DNA of 64,000 nt. Source: Halomonas sp. YLGW01 (GTDB lineage: Bacteria > Pseudomonadota > Gammaproteobacteria > Pseudomonadales > Halomonadaceae). A program made the position numbers and the translations under genes. This document shows positions 19,723-27,898 of this stretch, piece after piece. Numbering within the stretch: the stretch's first letter is position 1; every line of letters begins with the position of its first letter. Where the stretch lies: positions 1,984,001-2,048,000 of the forward strand of contig NZ_CP062005.1 in assembly GCF_014840935.1 (NCBI RefSeq). The letters are read 5' to 3'. The notes below the pieces were generated by a model. The model ran no database searches. It had not been told where the DNA came from and saw only the letters and a program-made list of their open reading frames with translations.

Positions 19723-20079
19723 TTATATCTTTCTGAAAATTGATTTTAAAAAATCCCAGATTTTGAATATTGTAGCTGCGAATGCTGCTCCAATAGTAAA
19801 TCTAAAATAGTAGCCAGTTACGAAAAAAACGATTGCAATAAGAAAAGAGTAAAATCCCTCATTTCGATAGCTTGCACCAAATGTGTCAGCCAGACTTCTA
19901 AACGGGGTATCGCTATAACTCCAATCATAACTTATGCCCCAAATCACGAAGGCAAGGGTCACGACTAGCCCAACGATGCGATAAATTTTTGCGAAGGACT
20001 CAACATAGCGGGGATCAATACCGTCAAGGTCATAATCAATACCCTTGCGGATGTTCGTTTTATCCTGATCTTCTTCCAT
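19723..20079 (-). CDS. Integron-cassette-encoded small membrane protein, unknown function
   Basis: A 118-residue protein with an acidic, soluble N-terminus (about 30 residues) and two hydrophobic segments, near residues 35-50 and 78-95 (VGLVVTLAFVIWGIS; FLIAIVFFVTGYYFRF), ending in a basic tail. Not recognised. Its codons are AT-rich compared with the flanking operons. It starts 33 bp after the upstream attC core with AAGAGG in between and is followed within a few bases by its own attC. That arrangement is a typical single-gene cassette. Expression would depend on read-through from the integron or its own weak promoter. Confidence 0.72.
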   Translation of the reverse strand: MEEDQDKTNIRKGIDYDLDGIDPRYVESFAKIYRIVGLVVTLAFVIWGISYDWSYSDTPFRSLADTFGASYRNEGFYSFLIAIVFFVTGYYFRFTIGAAFAATIFKIWDFLKSIFRKI

Positions 20080-20106
20080 CTCGACCTCTTAAATTTACAG
20101 TACAGA

Positions 20107-20200
20107 GCCTAACGCCTTGCTAAGCGGATAAAAATGGTTGGTTAAAATCGCGTAGCGATAACCAACTGTTTTTATTCCGTTTAAGCAACTTGTTAGTTGC
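20107..20200 (-). repeat. attC recombination site of the proximal integron cassette
   Basis: On the minus strand it runs from GCAACTAAC to GCGTTAGGC. The arms TTGCT-T-AAACGG and CCGCTTAGCAA pair with one extrahelical base; the inner part adds a long stem (TAAAAACAGTTGGTTA against TAACCAACCATTTTTA) and a small loop. Ends on a canonical GTTAGGC. The outer arms look like marine gammaproteobacterial attC sites. Confidence 0.85.
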
Positions 20201-20203
20201 TTC

Positions 20204-20587
20204 TTAACCAAATACTCGTTCTAAAGTTGCTGATATTAGACCTTGTGTTTGTGCGGAAAGAAGAACGCAACCAATAGTTGTTAAATCGGCTGTCGTGCCT
20301 AGCCATTGCACCAGAGATGAGCTCTTCAAACTATTAATACGATCTTCTTTTGGTAATTCTTTATTACCCTCAAGAATCTTAATAGCATCAATTAAATATT
20401 CAGAAGGAGTATCATCTGGCAACCCCAGACTTTTCATTAAACTTGGAGGGTCTCTTAACTCAATAGCTTTTTTGGTATTTGTTATTTCAAGACCATCAGC
20501 TTTAATGTGTGCGCCTTTAGGAGCACTTATTCCAGTGCCGCAATTGTCAATTCGTACGTTTTTTAAATCTAGCATAGTATTCCTCAT
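20204..20587 (-). CDS. Integron-cassette-encoded protein, unknown function
   Basis: A 127-residue protein in the first cassette, next to attI. The N-terminal 45 residues (LDLKNVRIDNCGTGISAP, then AHIKADGLEITNTKKAIEL) have the short alternating strands seen in right-handed beta-helix proteins. The C-terminal third ends in a hydrophobic stretch (TTIGCVLLSAQTQGLISATL). No known family recognised. Its ATG is only four bases after the GTTAGTT junction, leaving no room for a normal Shine-Dalgarno, so translation may depend on the leader from attI. AT-rich like the next cassette. Confidence 0.72.
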   Translation of the reverse strand: MRNTMLDLKNVRIDNCGTGISAPKGAHIKADGLEITNTKKAIELRDPPSLMKSLGLPDDTPSEYLIDAIKILEGNKELPKEDRINSLKSSSLVQWLGTTADLTTIGCVLLSAQTQGLISATLERVFG

Positions 20588-20590
20588 GAC

Positions 20591-20770
20591 AACTAACAGT
20601 GATTAGACTGCGTGCTCGTTTATTGACTTAAACGCGCTGGCACGTTTAAGTCAATAAACGAGCGCGCCATTTTCTACCTAACCCATTGATAAAAAACATT
20701 CCTACGCATCGCTCGGCTACCTATGCAGAATTCGCGCGCTTGCGCATTTTGCCAGATCCAATAATACTGT
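20591..20770. other. Putative attI region of the decayed integron
   Basis: The cassette junction core GTTAGTT (minus strand, 20591-20597) marks where the first cassette meets the platform. Next to it is a near-perfect inverted repeat: the arms 20614-20634 and 20643-20663 match exactly around an 8-base loop, and pairing extends outward with one wobble. Position between the integrase remnant and the first cassette is that of attI, but attI sites are not usually palindromic, so this hairpin may be a later insertion or a regulatory structure. Cassette promoter Pc would be expected here or inside the integrase gene. Confidence 0.55.
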
Positions 20771-20800
20771 ATGAACATCCATATATTCGGGCAACAACGT

Positions 20801-21055
20801 ATGGGCGCGCAGAGCAGACCACCCAAGCTGATGGATCGTGTGAAGGCCACCATGCGGGTAAAACGCTACAGCCCTCGCACCGAGAAGACCTACTGCTACT
20901 GGATACGCTACTTCATTCGTTTCCATGGCGTGCGTCACCCCGCTAGCATGGGCGCCCCTGAAGTGAAGGCTTTCCTGGAACACCTCGCGGTAGAACGCTA
21001 TGTGGCGGCGGCCACGCAGAACCAATCAACTCTGGACTACAACGCTCCGCTGTAG
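20801..21055 (+). pseudogene. Integron integrase, truncated N-terminal fragment
   Basis: The frame encodes PPKLMDRVKATMRVKRYSPR followed by [20 protein letters not shown] and PASMGAPEVKAFLEHLAVER. This is the N-terminal SAM-like DNA-binding domain of IntI proteins (compare the [20 protein letters not shown] block of IntI1). After about residue 75 (near 21026) similarity stops and a stop codon comes nine codons later. The whole catalytic domain, including the R-H-R-Y residues and the IntI-specific patch, is gone. Full IntI is about 320 residues. The gene diverges from the cassettes, as in complete integrons. ATG at 20801 preferred over 20771, which lies inside a possible LexA-like box. Confidence 0.85.
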
Positions 21056-21096
21056 AGAATGTGGAAGCGAAAACCTAGGTCGGCAGCAGCCGATCA

Positions 21097-21522
21097 TCAT
21101 GAAAGCTCCAGCTCCATATAGTGAACTGCACCTTCGGTCTTACAAATTCTAAATCCAAGCCGCTCGTAAAGCGCCACAGCAGGATTCATGCTAAACACGC
21201 AAAGGCGAAGCAGTCGAACCCCTGCTTCCCGGGCAATGCCGTTAGCAAAACTAACAGCCTGCGAACCTACTCCCCTATTCTGCCAACCTGGCTGTACCTG
21301 CAGGTCACGAATGTAATAAGCCGTATTGTCGTGACTCAACCGCAAGACACCCACCGCATCATCATCTAAGATGATCTCGTAACTCTCGAGCTCTTCCCAG
21401 TTCTTATCAAACAACGCCTGATCCCAATGAATCCCGATCTGTTGATAGTACGGCTCCATATTCTGACGAGTCAGACTTTCAACAAATTCCTTATCTTTCG
21501 CTTGCCGAAGCTCAGGTTTCAT
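21097..21522 (-). CDS. GNAT-family N-acetyltransferase
   Basis: A 141-residue acetyl-CoA-dependent transferase. The signature motif A is visible as RDLQVQPGWQNRGVGSQAVS (Q/RxxGxG/A, CoA pyrophosphate binding), followed by LRLCVFSMNPAVALYERLGF (motif B) and a beta-strand tail VHYMELEL. The substrate is unknown; this subgroup includes amino-acid and aminoglycoside acetyltransferases and many cassette-borne genes. AT content is higher than the core genome and it lies against the broken integrase end, so it was probably acquired, but no attC was found behind it. Confidence 0.85.
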   Translation of the reverse strand: MKPELRQAKDKEFVESLTRQNMEPYYQQIGIHWDQALFDKNWEELESYEIILDDDAVGVLRLSHDNTAYYIRDLQVQPGWQNRGVGSQAVSFANGIAREAGVRLLRLCVFSMNPAVALYERLGFRICKTEGAVHYMELELS

Positions 21523-21714
21523 TCCAACTTTCCTGACAGTGATAAAACTGCGTTAACGATCATGACGTGAACGTGCCGGCGTACACACCTAGACGATCCG
21601 GCGGCGAGCCTGGCGAGATACATTCACAATGAGCAACACGAAAAAACTCCGACTGCCGAGACGAATCTTAGCCAGGCTCGTAAAGTACATACTTCATCCT
21701 TACGCACGCCCTCA

Positions 21715-22137
21715 TCACCTAGTGCGACACACCGCCAGCCCTTCTTCCCGGAGGTAACCACAAAAGTTCTCGACATCTTCATTACTGAAATTTCCAGAAA
21801 CAAAATCACCTGGAATCAGCCCTTCGTCCCAACGCTCCGCCACCAGAATATACCCCGCTTCCTTTTCATCGCCCGGAAAAATCTCCACTACGACGGTGGT
21901 TTGATGGATATAAATATCACGGAGCTCTTTGGTACAGCGAAGAACGGGATATTGCTCGTCGACCCTGCATTGATAACCCGCTTTGGAAAAGAATTCGCTA
22001 GCGCTGGAGAACAGGGCATCATCCTCCAAGTGCGAATGAGGTGCTTGTTCAATGCTTCTGGTGATACCACTGGCCACATTGGTGCAACCGGAGAGAAGCA
22101 CGGACATCAAGGTGAAAAACAGGTAGTGCTGCTTCAT
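21715..22137 (-). CDS. Putative lipoprotein, unknown function
   Basis: A 140-residue protein with a signal peptide ending in the lipobox VLLSGC at about residue 18. The mature region holds four further cysteines (YQCRVDEQ, LRCTKEL, ENFCGYL, AVCRTR) that could form two disulfides. The central part has alternating beta-like segments (TTVVVEIFPGDEKEAGYILV). No family recognised. Alone on its strand between the GNAT gene and a 300-bp gap; base composition is intermediate. Confidence 0.7.
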   Translation of the reverse strand: MKQHYLFFTLMSVLLSGCTNVASGITRSIEQAPHSHLEDDALFSSASEFFSKAGYQCRVDEQYPVLRCTKELRDIYIHQTTVVVEIFPGDEKEAGYILVAERWDEGLIPGDFVSGNFSNEDVENFCGYLREEGLAVCRTR

Positions 22138-22438
22138 GGCGGTAGTAACTCTTCACAAGAGGTTGAGAAGCAATAATGAAGCCGAGCACGCTACCGCCCC
22201 TACCTGGGCATGTGACGATGGCGTCCTGCCACCCATGCGGTAGTCCCTGCGTCCAGCTATGGTGTACTGCTCGTCTCAGCGATCTGGCCATCAAGCGTAT
22301 TCATTAGTCATGACGGATGCAAAACAGCGGTAGGTCGCGGAAGTAGCTCAACGTGACGCCTGAATCTCCTCGCCACCGAGCGACTCACCTGCACCAACGA
22401 GAGCAAGGGCCTGCCGACGAAGTGAGTGCTACCCAACC
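22138..22438. other. Non-coding gap without recognised features
   Basis: About 300 bp between the lipoprotein start and the terminator at 22439. Short open frames exist on both strands but none has a supported start or homology. The plus-strand stretch ending at TGA (about 22423) directly before the terminator could be the remnant tail of a lost gene; this is speculation. Confidence 0.4.
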
Positions 22439-22474
22439 AAAAGCCCCGAGCCAGTGATCTGGCTCGGGGCTTTT
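22439..22474. terminator. Intrinsic terminator
   Basis: AAAAGCCCCGAGCCAG and its exact complement pair around the loop TGAT, with A and T tails on both sides. It can serve the minus-strand pseudogene at 22512-23200 and any plus-strand transcript. Confidence 0.88.
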
Positions 22475-22511
22475 CTTACCACCCTAATTCATCCTGATCG
22501 CGGCTGGTGAG

Positions 22512-23200
22512 CTAGTGTTGCGCTCCTGCCGCGAGCGCCGACGGCGTCTGACAGCCGACGATGGCCGGGGCCTTCTGAACCAGTGCTTCATCTTCGAGCG
22601 CTGCCACCATGAAACGGGCGAAGTCCACTCGGCGCGTGAGGTTGCTGGCGAGGGCAGGATCGCCCACATGCCGTCGCCATACCGGTAGTCCCTGGCTGTC
22701 GCCCTCCTCCAGATCGCTGGCGCGCACCACGGTCCAGCGCGTGTCGCTCTCGAACACGCGCCGGCAGGCTTCCACCTGATCATCCAGGTCCGCGAAGCGG
22801 ATCAGGCGCGCCAGCCAACCAAAGACCGCCACGAAGGTCCTGAGCTTCCAGGAATAGACGTCCTGGCCATCGCGGGAGATGTGCCAACCACAGGAATAGA
22901 CGAGGCGTGCTCCCGGCTTCGCATGGTCGAGCACGGCCTGCGCGGTTCCCGTCCCGTACTGCTTAACGCCCCAGGGACCAGTACCGTCAACACGCCATCG
23001 CACCCGGCGACCGCCTTCTTGATCACTTCCGGGTCATTCGTCGCGCCGGGCACGATCGTCATGCGCCCCTTAAAGGCCTCGAGCTTGCCCACGCTCTTCT
23101 CGCGACAGACCCCGACCACCTCGTAGCCCCGGTCGAGCGCCTGCTGCACCATGTACTGCCCTAGCTTCCCGGAAGCCCCTACGATGCACACCTTGTTCAT
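22512..23200 (-). pseudogene. NAD(P)H-binding (NmrA/Rossmann) protein, frameshifted copy
   Basis: The N-terminal part reads MNKVCIVGASGKLGQYMVQQ and continues in frame to GCDGVLTVLVP; the rest (QYGTGTAQAVLDHAKPGARL to the C-terminus) lies in another frame. Against the intact paralog at 37138-37830, the break is a one-base loss near 22975: the paralog has CCCTGGGGC where this copy has CCTGGGGC. Apart from that, the two proteins are very similar along their whole length. The Rossmann GASGKLG motif is intact in the first fragment. Presumably inactive unless the indel is a sequencing error. Confidence 0.85.
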
Positions 23201-23242
23201 CGTCACCCTCTCGCATTGGCCTGCGATCCGGTCATGAAGCAG

Positions 23243-23590
23243 TCACCCGAAGAAGCAGGCATTTTCATCCTTAGCCACCAGCTCCAGATATTCCTGGACA
23301 GAACTCACCTCCGGTTGCGGCGGATAGGCATGCCATTTCATATCTGCCCGATGCCAATACACCTTCCAGATCTTCTGGCTTTTGACATGAGTCGCCTTGG
23401 CGATCGGCGTTTCCATCATTTCGCCCGCAGCTCCCCACTTCGGCCGAATCTCGAAGATCTCGAGGCTTTGCCCCGAAATACGAAAGCCAAGATCCACTTC
23501 GGCGCGGAGGTGCGCCGGCGGGCGGTGCTGATCGATAAATGCCTGGGCCGCCTTTTCTACTCGTTTGCGGTCTAGCTCATTAAATGCCAT
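23243..23590 (-). CDS. DUF3024 domain-containing protein
   Basis: A 115-residue cytoplasmic protein recognised as DUF3024 by the pattern VEKAAQAFIDQHRPP, DLGFRISGQSLEIFEIRP, then KIWKVYWHRADMKWHAYPP and a C-terminal VQEYLELVAKDENACFFG. Function unknown. The family is widespread in gammaproteobacteria, often near mobile or accessory genes. It stands alone, with AAGGAGGG before the ATG. Confidence 0.82.
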   Translation of the reverse strand: MAFNELDRKRVEKAAQAFIDQHRPPAHLRAEVDLGFRISGQSLEIFEIRPKWGAAGEMMETPIAKATHVKSQKIWKVYWHRADMKWHAYPPQPEVSSVQEYLELVAKDENACFFG

Positions 23591-23744
23591 TCGGCCCTCC
23601 TTTCTACAAACCAGATCAGGGCCAATTTAACACCACGAATCGGCGACTGCAGGCCGCCCACTCTACATGCGGCTTGTCATAGCCCCTTGATGGGCCATGC
23701 TTCGTCGCATCGGCAACGATCACTGTCTATGGCGAGTCTCGGCT

Positions 23745-26222
23745 TCAGGGCGCGACCCACTGCTGGCCACGATAGGCGAGGATCTCGCCGGTGTCGTCGT
23801 TCAGCGCGAACAGGTACAGCCAGTCGTTGGCCACCAGCGACGAGAGCATCTCGTGGCGGGCGACGATGGCCTCGATGGCCTCGGTGGGCGCGGCCAGATA
23901 GGCACTCAGGCGCAGCGGTTCATGGCGCCAGTGCTCGCCGTCGTGCAGCGACTGCAACGGCAGGCCGATGCGCAGGTCGCCACCGTTGCCTTCGAACACG
24001 CCGATATGCCCGCCGACCACGTTGTGCAGCACCTTGTTGCCGCTGCCCAGCTTGCGGTTGTCCAGGGTCGAGCTGTTGTACTGCATGTTGATCCAGTGCG
24101 CGACGACCATGGGCGCGGTCATGATCAGCTCCAGCCGCTGGAAGTCGGGATCCGTGCGCCAGTCATAATCGTGCATGAAGCTGCGACCCTCAAGATCGAT
24201 TGGGGCCGTGACATGGCGCGGCGCGGCGATGAAGCTGGCATTGTTGGCCAACCCCCACTCCGGACGGGTCTGGGACCAGTCGGCGCCGCGGCGGTCGAGT
24301 ACCTGGGCCAGGTCCGTGCGATCCCCATCCAGGCCGAGGGCGGGCGCCCGCGCACGCCGCGCCTGCTCGGCGGCCTGGGCAAGCCATTGCCGCTCCGTCG
24401 GGCTAAGCGGGCCCTCGCCTTCCGGCAGTTCGATCCGGTCGGTGATGGTGTGGTGAAGCGCGGGCACGAAGCGGCTGTGGTCGGGGATGACAAGCCCGCC
24501 GTCGGCCAGCTGCTCGCGTACCGCCGGGTCGTTGAGCAGTCGGGCCAGGGCCCTGACCGAGACTTCCCCCGACTGCCCGCCGCAGGCGCCGCACTCCAGC
24601 CCCGCCGCATGGGGGTTATTACTGCTGTGGCTGGCATGGCCCACCAGCAGCACCCGGCGGGCGATATGCTCGGAGAGCCCCATGGCGTCGAGAATGGTGC
24701 GGGCGAGCTGCACCTTGTCATCGAGGGTCAGCGCCTCGCCCGAATCCCGCCAGTGCCAGGTGAGCTGCTCCAGATGCAGCGACGCACGGCTGGCCTTGGG
24801 AGACAGCGAGCGCAGCAACAGCTTGCCCGCGTACAGGAGCCCGCCGGTCTCCACGGCGGTGAAGGTGGCGGTGGCCGACTGCGACCATTCCTGCAGGCGC
24901 GCCTGCCAGTTGAGCCGCTTGGCGGCGCGCTGGGTGCCATCGGGCGCCCCGCTGGTCAGGGTCACCTTCGGGGCGAGCAGGCCCGGCAGATGAGGCTGGG
25001 CCATCGCGGAGCCGGCCGGCCGATACTCCAGCGGCAGGCCGAAGAAGCCGGCGAACCCCAGGGTCTGGATGGCCGGACTCTGCCGCTCCAGCGCCCGGCG
25101 CAGCGGCTCGGAGCGCACGTCGATGCAGAATACCGCCTGCATCTCAGGCGACGGCACCGTGAGGGCCGGCGTGCGAATCGAATCGCTCAGCGCCCGGTTC
25201 AGGGGCTGCTGGTAGGCCAGCTCGCTGGCGACCTGCCACACCCACAGCGGCCGCTGCGCCTTGCGATGACGCTCGACCTGTCCCGGCAGTTCCGCCAGCT
25301 CACGCTGCCACTGGGTGCTCAGCTGATCGGCCTGCTCGGGCTGCTCGTGGTGAAGGTAGCGCCACAGCACCAGCTCCCAGGCCAGGCGGATCGCCAGCAG
25401 GCTGCGCATGTCGGAGGCGCCCCGTTCGCCTGCGGAGGCCGTCAGGGCTCGCTGCCAGTCCTGATAGGCGACCCAGGCGGCCCAGCCGTTGATATCCAGC
25501 AACAGCGCCTGGGCATAGCCATGGAGGCGCTGGGCATCGACATCCAGCTCGGCGATCACCGCCTCGAGCAGCTCGGCGTCGCTGACCGGCAGGGTCTCGA
25601 AGTAGCGCCTCAGCTTGGGCTCGCCCATCAGGATGGCGATGCCGCGATCCTTGAGGGTCGTGTCCAGCCAGTGCTGATACAGGGTCTTGTCCGCGGGGGC
25701 GTTCAGGCGCCCGGCATTGAGCGGCCCGTCTTCCTGAAAGTAGGCGGCACAGAACTGGCTGATCTGGTGGGTGATCTCGTCACGCCAAGCCATCTTGTGC
25801 TGCCGGTCGCGACGGGCATCCACCAGGTCACTGATGTTGTGCCAGTGAGGCAGCCGGGCAAGACCATCGACCACCGACAGCAGGTTCTTGTACCCCCCGC
25901 GGTACCCGAGCCGCTGGGCGGCCTGGGTCAGGTGGTCGCCGGTGATCTCGCCGCGCTGCCAGCGGCCGAGGTAGTGGCTCGGTGGCATCAGGCACTGAAT
26001 ATTACCAAGTGCCGACAGCCGCGCGGAGACGGTGTCCGCGGCTTGCTCGCGCATGTTCCAGAAGGGGCTTACCGCGATCAGCCGATCCAGCGGCCAAGTG
26101 GGGGCCACACTTTCGCAGGCACGATCCAGTGCCTGCTCATGGGCCGGCGTCAGGGACACGGACTCCTCCGCCATCGCCGCCTGGCGATCGAGGGCCTGAG
26201 GCGTATGTTCATGAATCGTCAT
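23745..26222 (-). CDS. dabA: Inorganic carbon uptake protein DabA (UPF0753/DUF2309)
   Basis: A protein of about 825 residues, peripheral to the inner membrane, with a beta-carbonic-anhydrase-like zinc site. The proposed zinc ligands are visible: C and D in AVFCIDVRSEPLRRALE near residue 366, then H in LLVGHASHSSNNPHAAG and C in GLECGACGGQ near 525-545. With DabB it forms a proton-driven CO2-to-bicarbonate pump that accumulates inorganic carbon. Start at 26222 overlaps the dabB stop as ATGA; upstream codons in the same frame belong to dabB. No Calvin-cycle genes are in the window, so it may supply bicarbonate for carboxylases at high pH. Confidence 0.92.
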   Translation of the reverse strand: MTIHEHTPQALDRQAAMAEESVSLTPAHEQALDRACESVAPTWPLDRLIAVSPFWNMREQAADTVSARLSALGNIQCLMPPSHYLGRWQRGEITGDHLTQAAQRLGYRGGYKNLLSVVDGLARLPHWHNISDLVDARRDRQHKMAWRDEITHQISQFCAAYFQEDGPLNAGRLNAPADKTLYQHWLDTTLKDRGIAILMGEPKLRRYFETLPVSDAELLEAVIAELDVDAQRLHGYAQALLLDINGWAAWVAYQDWQRALTASAGERGASDMRSLLAIRLAWELVLWRYLHHEQPEQADQLSTQWQRELAELPGQVERHRKAQRPLWVWQVASELAYQQPLNRALSDSIRTPALTVPSPEMQAVFCIDVRSEPLRRALERQSPAIQTLGFAGFFGLPLEYRPAGSAMAQPHLPGLLAPKVTLTSGAPDGTQRAAKRLNWQARLQEWSQSATATFTAVETGGLLYAGKLLLRSLSPKASRASLHLEQLTWHWRDSGEALTLDDKVQLARTILDAMGLSEHIARRVLLVGHASHSSNNPHAAGLECGACGGQSGEVSVRALARLLNDPAVREQLADGGLVIPDHSRFVPALHHTITDRIELPEGEGPLSPTERQWLAQAAEQARRARAPALGLDGDRTDLAQVLDRRGADWSQTRPEWGLANNASFIAAPRHVTAPIDLEGRSFMHDYDWRTDPDFQRLELIMTAPMVVAHWINMQYNSSTLDNRKLGSGNKVLHNVVGGHIGVFEGNGGDLRIGLPLQSLHDGEHWRHEPLRLSAYLAAPTEAIEAIVARHEMLSSLVANDWLYLFALNDDTGEILAYRGQQWVAP

Positions 26223-27799
26223 TGTGACCCCTCGCGAGAAGCGGCGTGAAGTTGCTTGGCGTTGATACGCCCCGGCAAACGATGCGGCCAGAATTTCAGG
26301 GTGTTCTTGGTGACCCACTCATCCAGGTAGAAGCCGGCGTAGCAGTAGAGGTTCAGCTTCTGCACCCAGCCAAGGTGCAGGCCATAGCGTTGCAGGCAAT
26401 AGCCCGCGAACAGCAGCACGAACAGCAGGCTAACCCAGAGATCGGCCCACACGGAGGCCGTATGCTCGACCGTCGGCAACAGGGCAGCGAACAGCGACTT
26501 GAGACCGAAGTAGGTGAGCACCACCAGCGCGGCCAGGCCGATGAAGCGCAGGCCCGAGCCCGACCCCGGCTGGCCTCGACGCTCCGCCAGCATGGCGGTC
26601 AGCGCCAGCGTCAGCAGGACCCAGGGGCTCATCATCTCGAAGGCCGTGGAATCGGTGGCGTACTTCGCCACCACGGCGAGCCCCGCCACCATGGCCACAC
26701 TGATGATGCCGGCCATGATCCACTCGACGCGAGACGGGCGCCGGGCCGGTGCACGGTGGCGGAGCAGGTTCTGCTGCACCGCTTCGCCGGAGCTGAGGAA
26801 GGCGTAGGCCTTGTAGCAGGAGTGCGCCAGCAGGTGCAGCATCGCCAGCTCGATCAGCCCCAGGGCAATCTCGACCAGCATCAGACCCATCTGGGCGCTG
26901 GTCGACCAGGCCAGCCGCACCTTGATACTGATGCGGGTCATCATGATCAGGGCCGCCAGCACGCTGCTGATGCCCGCCACGACCAGGATCAGGGCCTGCG
27001 CGGGCGTGGATTGCAGCAGCAACGGCGAGAAGAGGATCAGCAGGTAGCCGCCGAGGTTGATCACGCCGCCGTGCAGGGCCGCAGAGACCGGCGTGGGTGC
27101 CTCGACCACCTGGATCAGCCAGCCATGCAGGGGCAGCTGCGCGCACTTGATCAGCGCCGCCAGGCCGAGCAGGCAGGCGGCCGCCTGTTCGCTCACCGAC
27201 AAGGGCTCAGCCGGTGCCGCATAGGCGCTCGTGATGACGCTGATGCGGGCACTGTCATGATGCAGGTAGAGCAGGACGAAGGCCGCCAGCACGCAGAGCT
27301 CGGCGCCGCGCGCGAAGAGGAACTTCTTGTGCGCGGCCAGGGCCGCCCGGGGGCGGTGAGGATAGAACATCAGTAGCTGATGCATGGATAGGCCGATGAT
27401 GAGCCAGGCGACCAGGAACAGCACCAGATGGTCGCTCAGCACAGCCACGCTGACCGCGGCGAACACGGTCTGGGCGAGCATGACGAAGCGCTGCTGGCGG
27501 GGCTCGCCGCGCAGGTAGGTGGCGCTGTAGCGCACCACGATGAAGCTGATGAAGCTGGCGAGCAGCAGCATGATCAGGTGCAGGGGCGTGGTCTGCCACC
27601 ACCCGACCACCGCCGGCATCGCCCCCGACACGCCCGCCAGCACCAGCAGCAAGGCGAGCAGCAGCCCCCCCAGGGTGGCCAGTCGCGCCGTTTGCCAGGC
27701 TTGGCTTTCCGACTGGCGAGCACTGGTCACGGCCCCCATCCCGAGAACAAAGGGCACCAAAGACAACAGAAGGGTGAACAGCGGCTCGCTCCAGCTCAT
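26219..27799 (-). CDS. dabB: Inorganic carbon uptake membrane subunit DabB (NuoL/MrpA-like)
   Basis: A 526-residue membrane protein of the proton-conducting NuoL/MrpA family with some 13-14 hydrophobic helices. Typical pieces include LAAHKKFLFARGAE, the conserved lysine region CAQLPLHGWLIQVVEAPTPVS and ARLAWSTSAQMG-like KVRLAWSTSAQMGLMLVE. It carries the ion gradient that drives DabA. ATG at 27799 gives the membrane start MSWSEPLFTLLLSLVPFVLG; the frame continues open upstream through the divergent LysR gene, which is a GC-rich artefact. First gene of dabB-dabA. Confidence 0.9.
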   Translation of the reverse strand: MSWSEPLFTLLLSLVPFVLGMGAVTSARQSESQAWQTARLATLGGLLLALLLVLAGVSGAMPAVVGWWQTTPLHLIMLLLASFISFIVVRYSATYLRGEPRQQRFVMLAQTVFAAVSVAVLSDHLVLFLVAWLIIGLSMHQLLMFYPHRPRAALAAHKKFLFARGAELCVLAAFVLLYLHHDSARISVITSAYAAPAEPLSVSEQAAACLLGLAALIKCAQLPLHGWLIQVVEAPTPVSAALHGGVINLGGYLLILFSPLLLQSTPAQALILVVAGISSVLAALIMMTRISIKVRLAWSTSAQMGLMLVEIALGLIELAMLHLLAHSCYKAYAFLSSGEAVQQNLLRHRAPARRPSRVEWIMAGIISVAMVAGLAVVAKYATDSTAFEMMSPWVLLTLALTAMLAERRGQPGSGSGLRFIGLAALVVLTYFGLKSLFAALLPTVEHTASVWADLWVSLLFVLLFAGYCLQRYGLHLGWVQKLNLYCYAGFYLDEWVTKNTLKFWPHRLPGRINAKQLHAASREGSQ

Positions 27800-27898
27800 A
27801 GGTGACTCCCGGAATCTATGTGGTATGCAGTATCCAGAGACTCGAACTTGAAATAAAATATATATATATAAATTGATTGTTCTCAAAAAGTGAACGAT
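27800..27898. promoter_or_regulatory. AT-rich divergent promoter region of dabBA and its LysR regulator
   Basis: 99 bp between divergent starts. Positions about 27852-27875 are almost pure A and T with a (TA) run, very different from the rest of the window. The near-symmetric AT block could hold both -10 elements and the LysR site. Confidence 0.55.

Noticed and set aside
20610-20667. A third attC site
   Set aside because: The ends flanking the hairpin (CTAAC on one side, CCTAAC on the other) are in the same orientation, so the outer arms do not pair as attC requires.
21523-21620. attC remnant upstream of the GNAT gene (GCGTTAACG)
   Set aside because: Only the core-like heptamer is present; no matching partner arm was found.
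23697-26249. Long plus-strand open frame opposite dabA
   Set aside because: GC-rich codon use leaves the opposite strand open; the minus-strand protein has all DabA motifs, while this frame has low-complexity, Arg/Gln/His-rich content.
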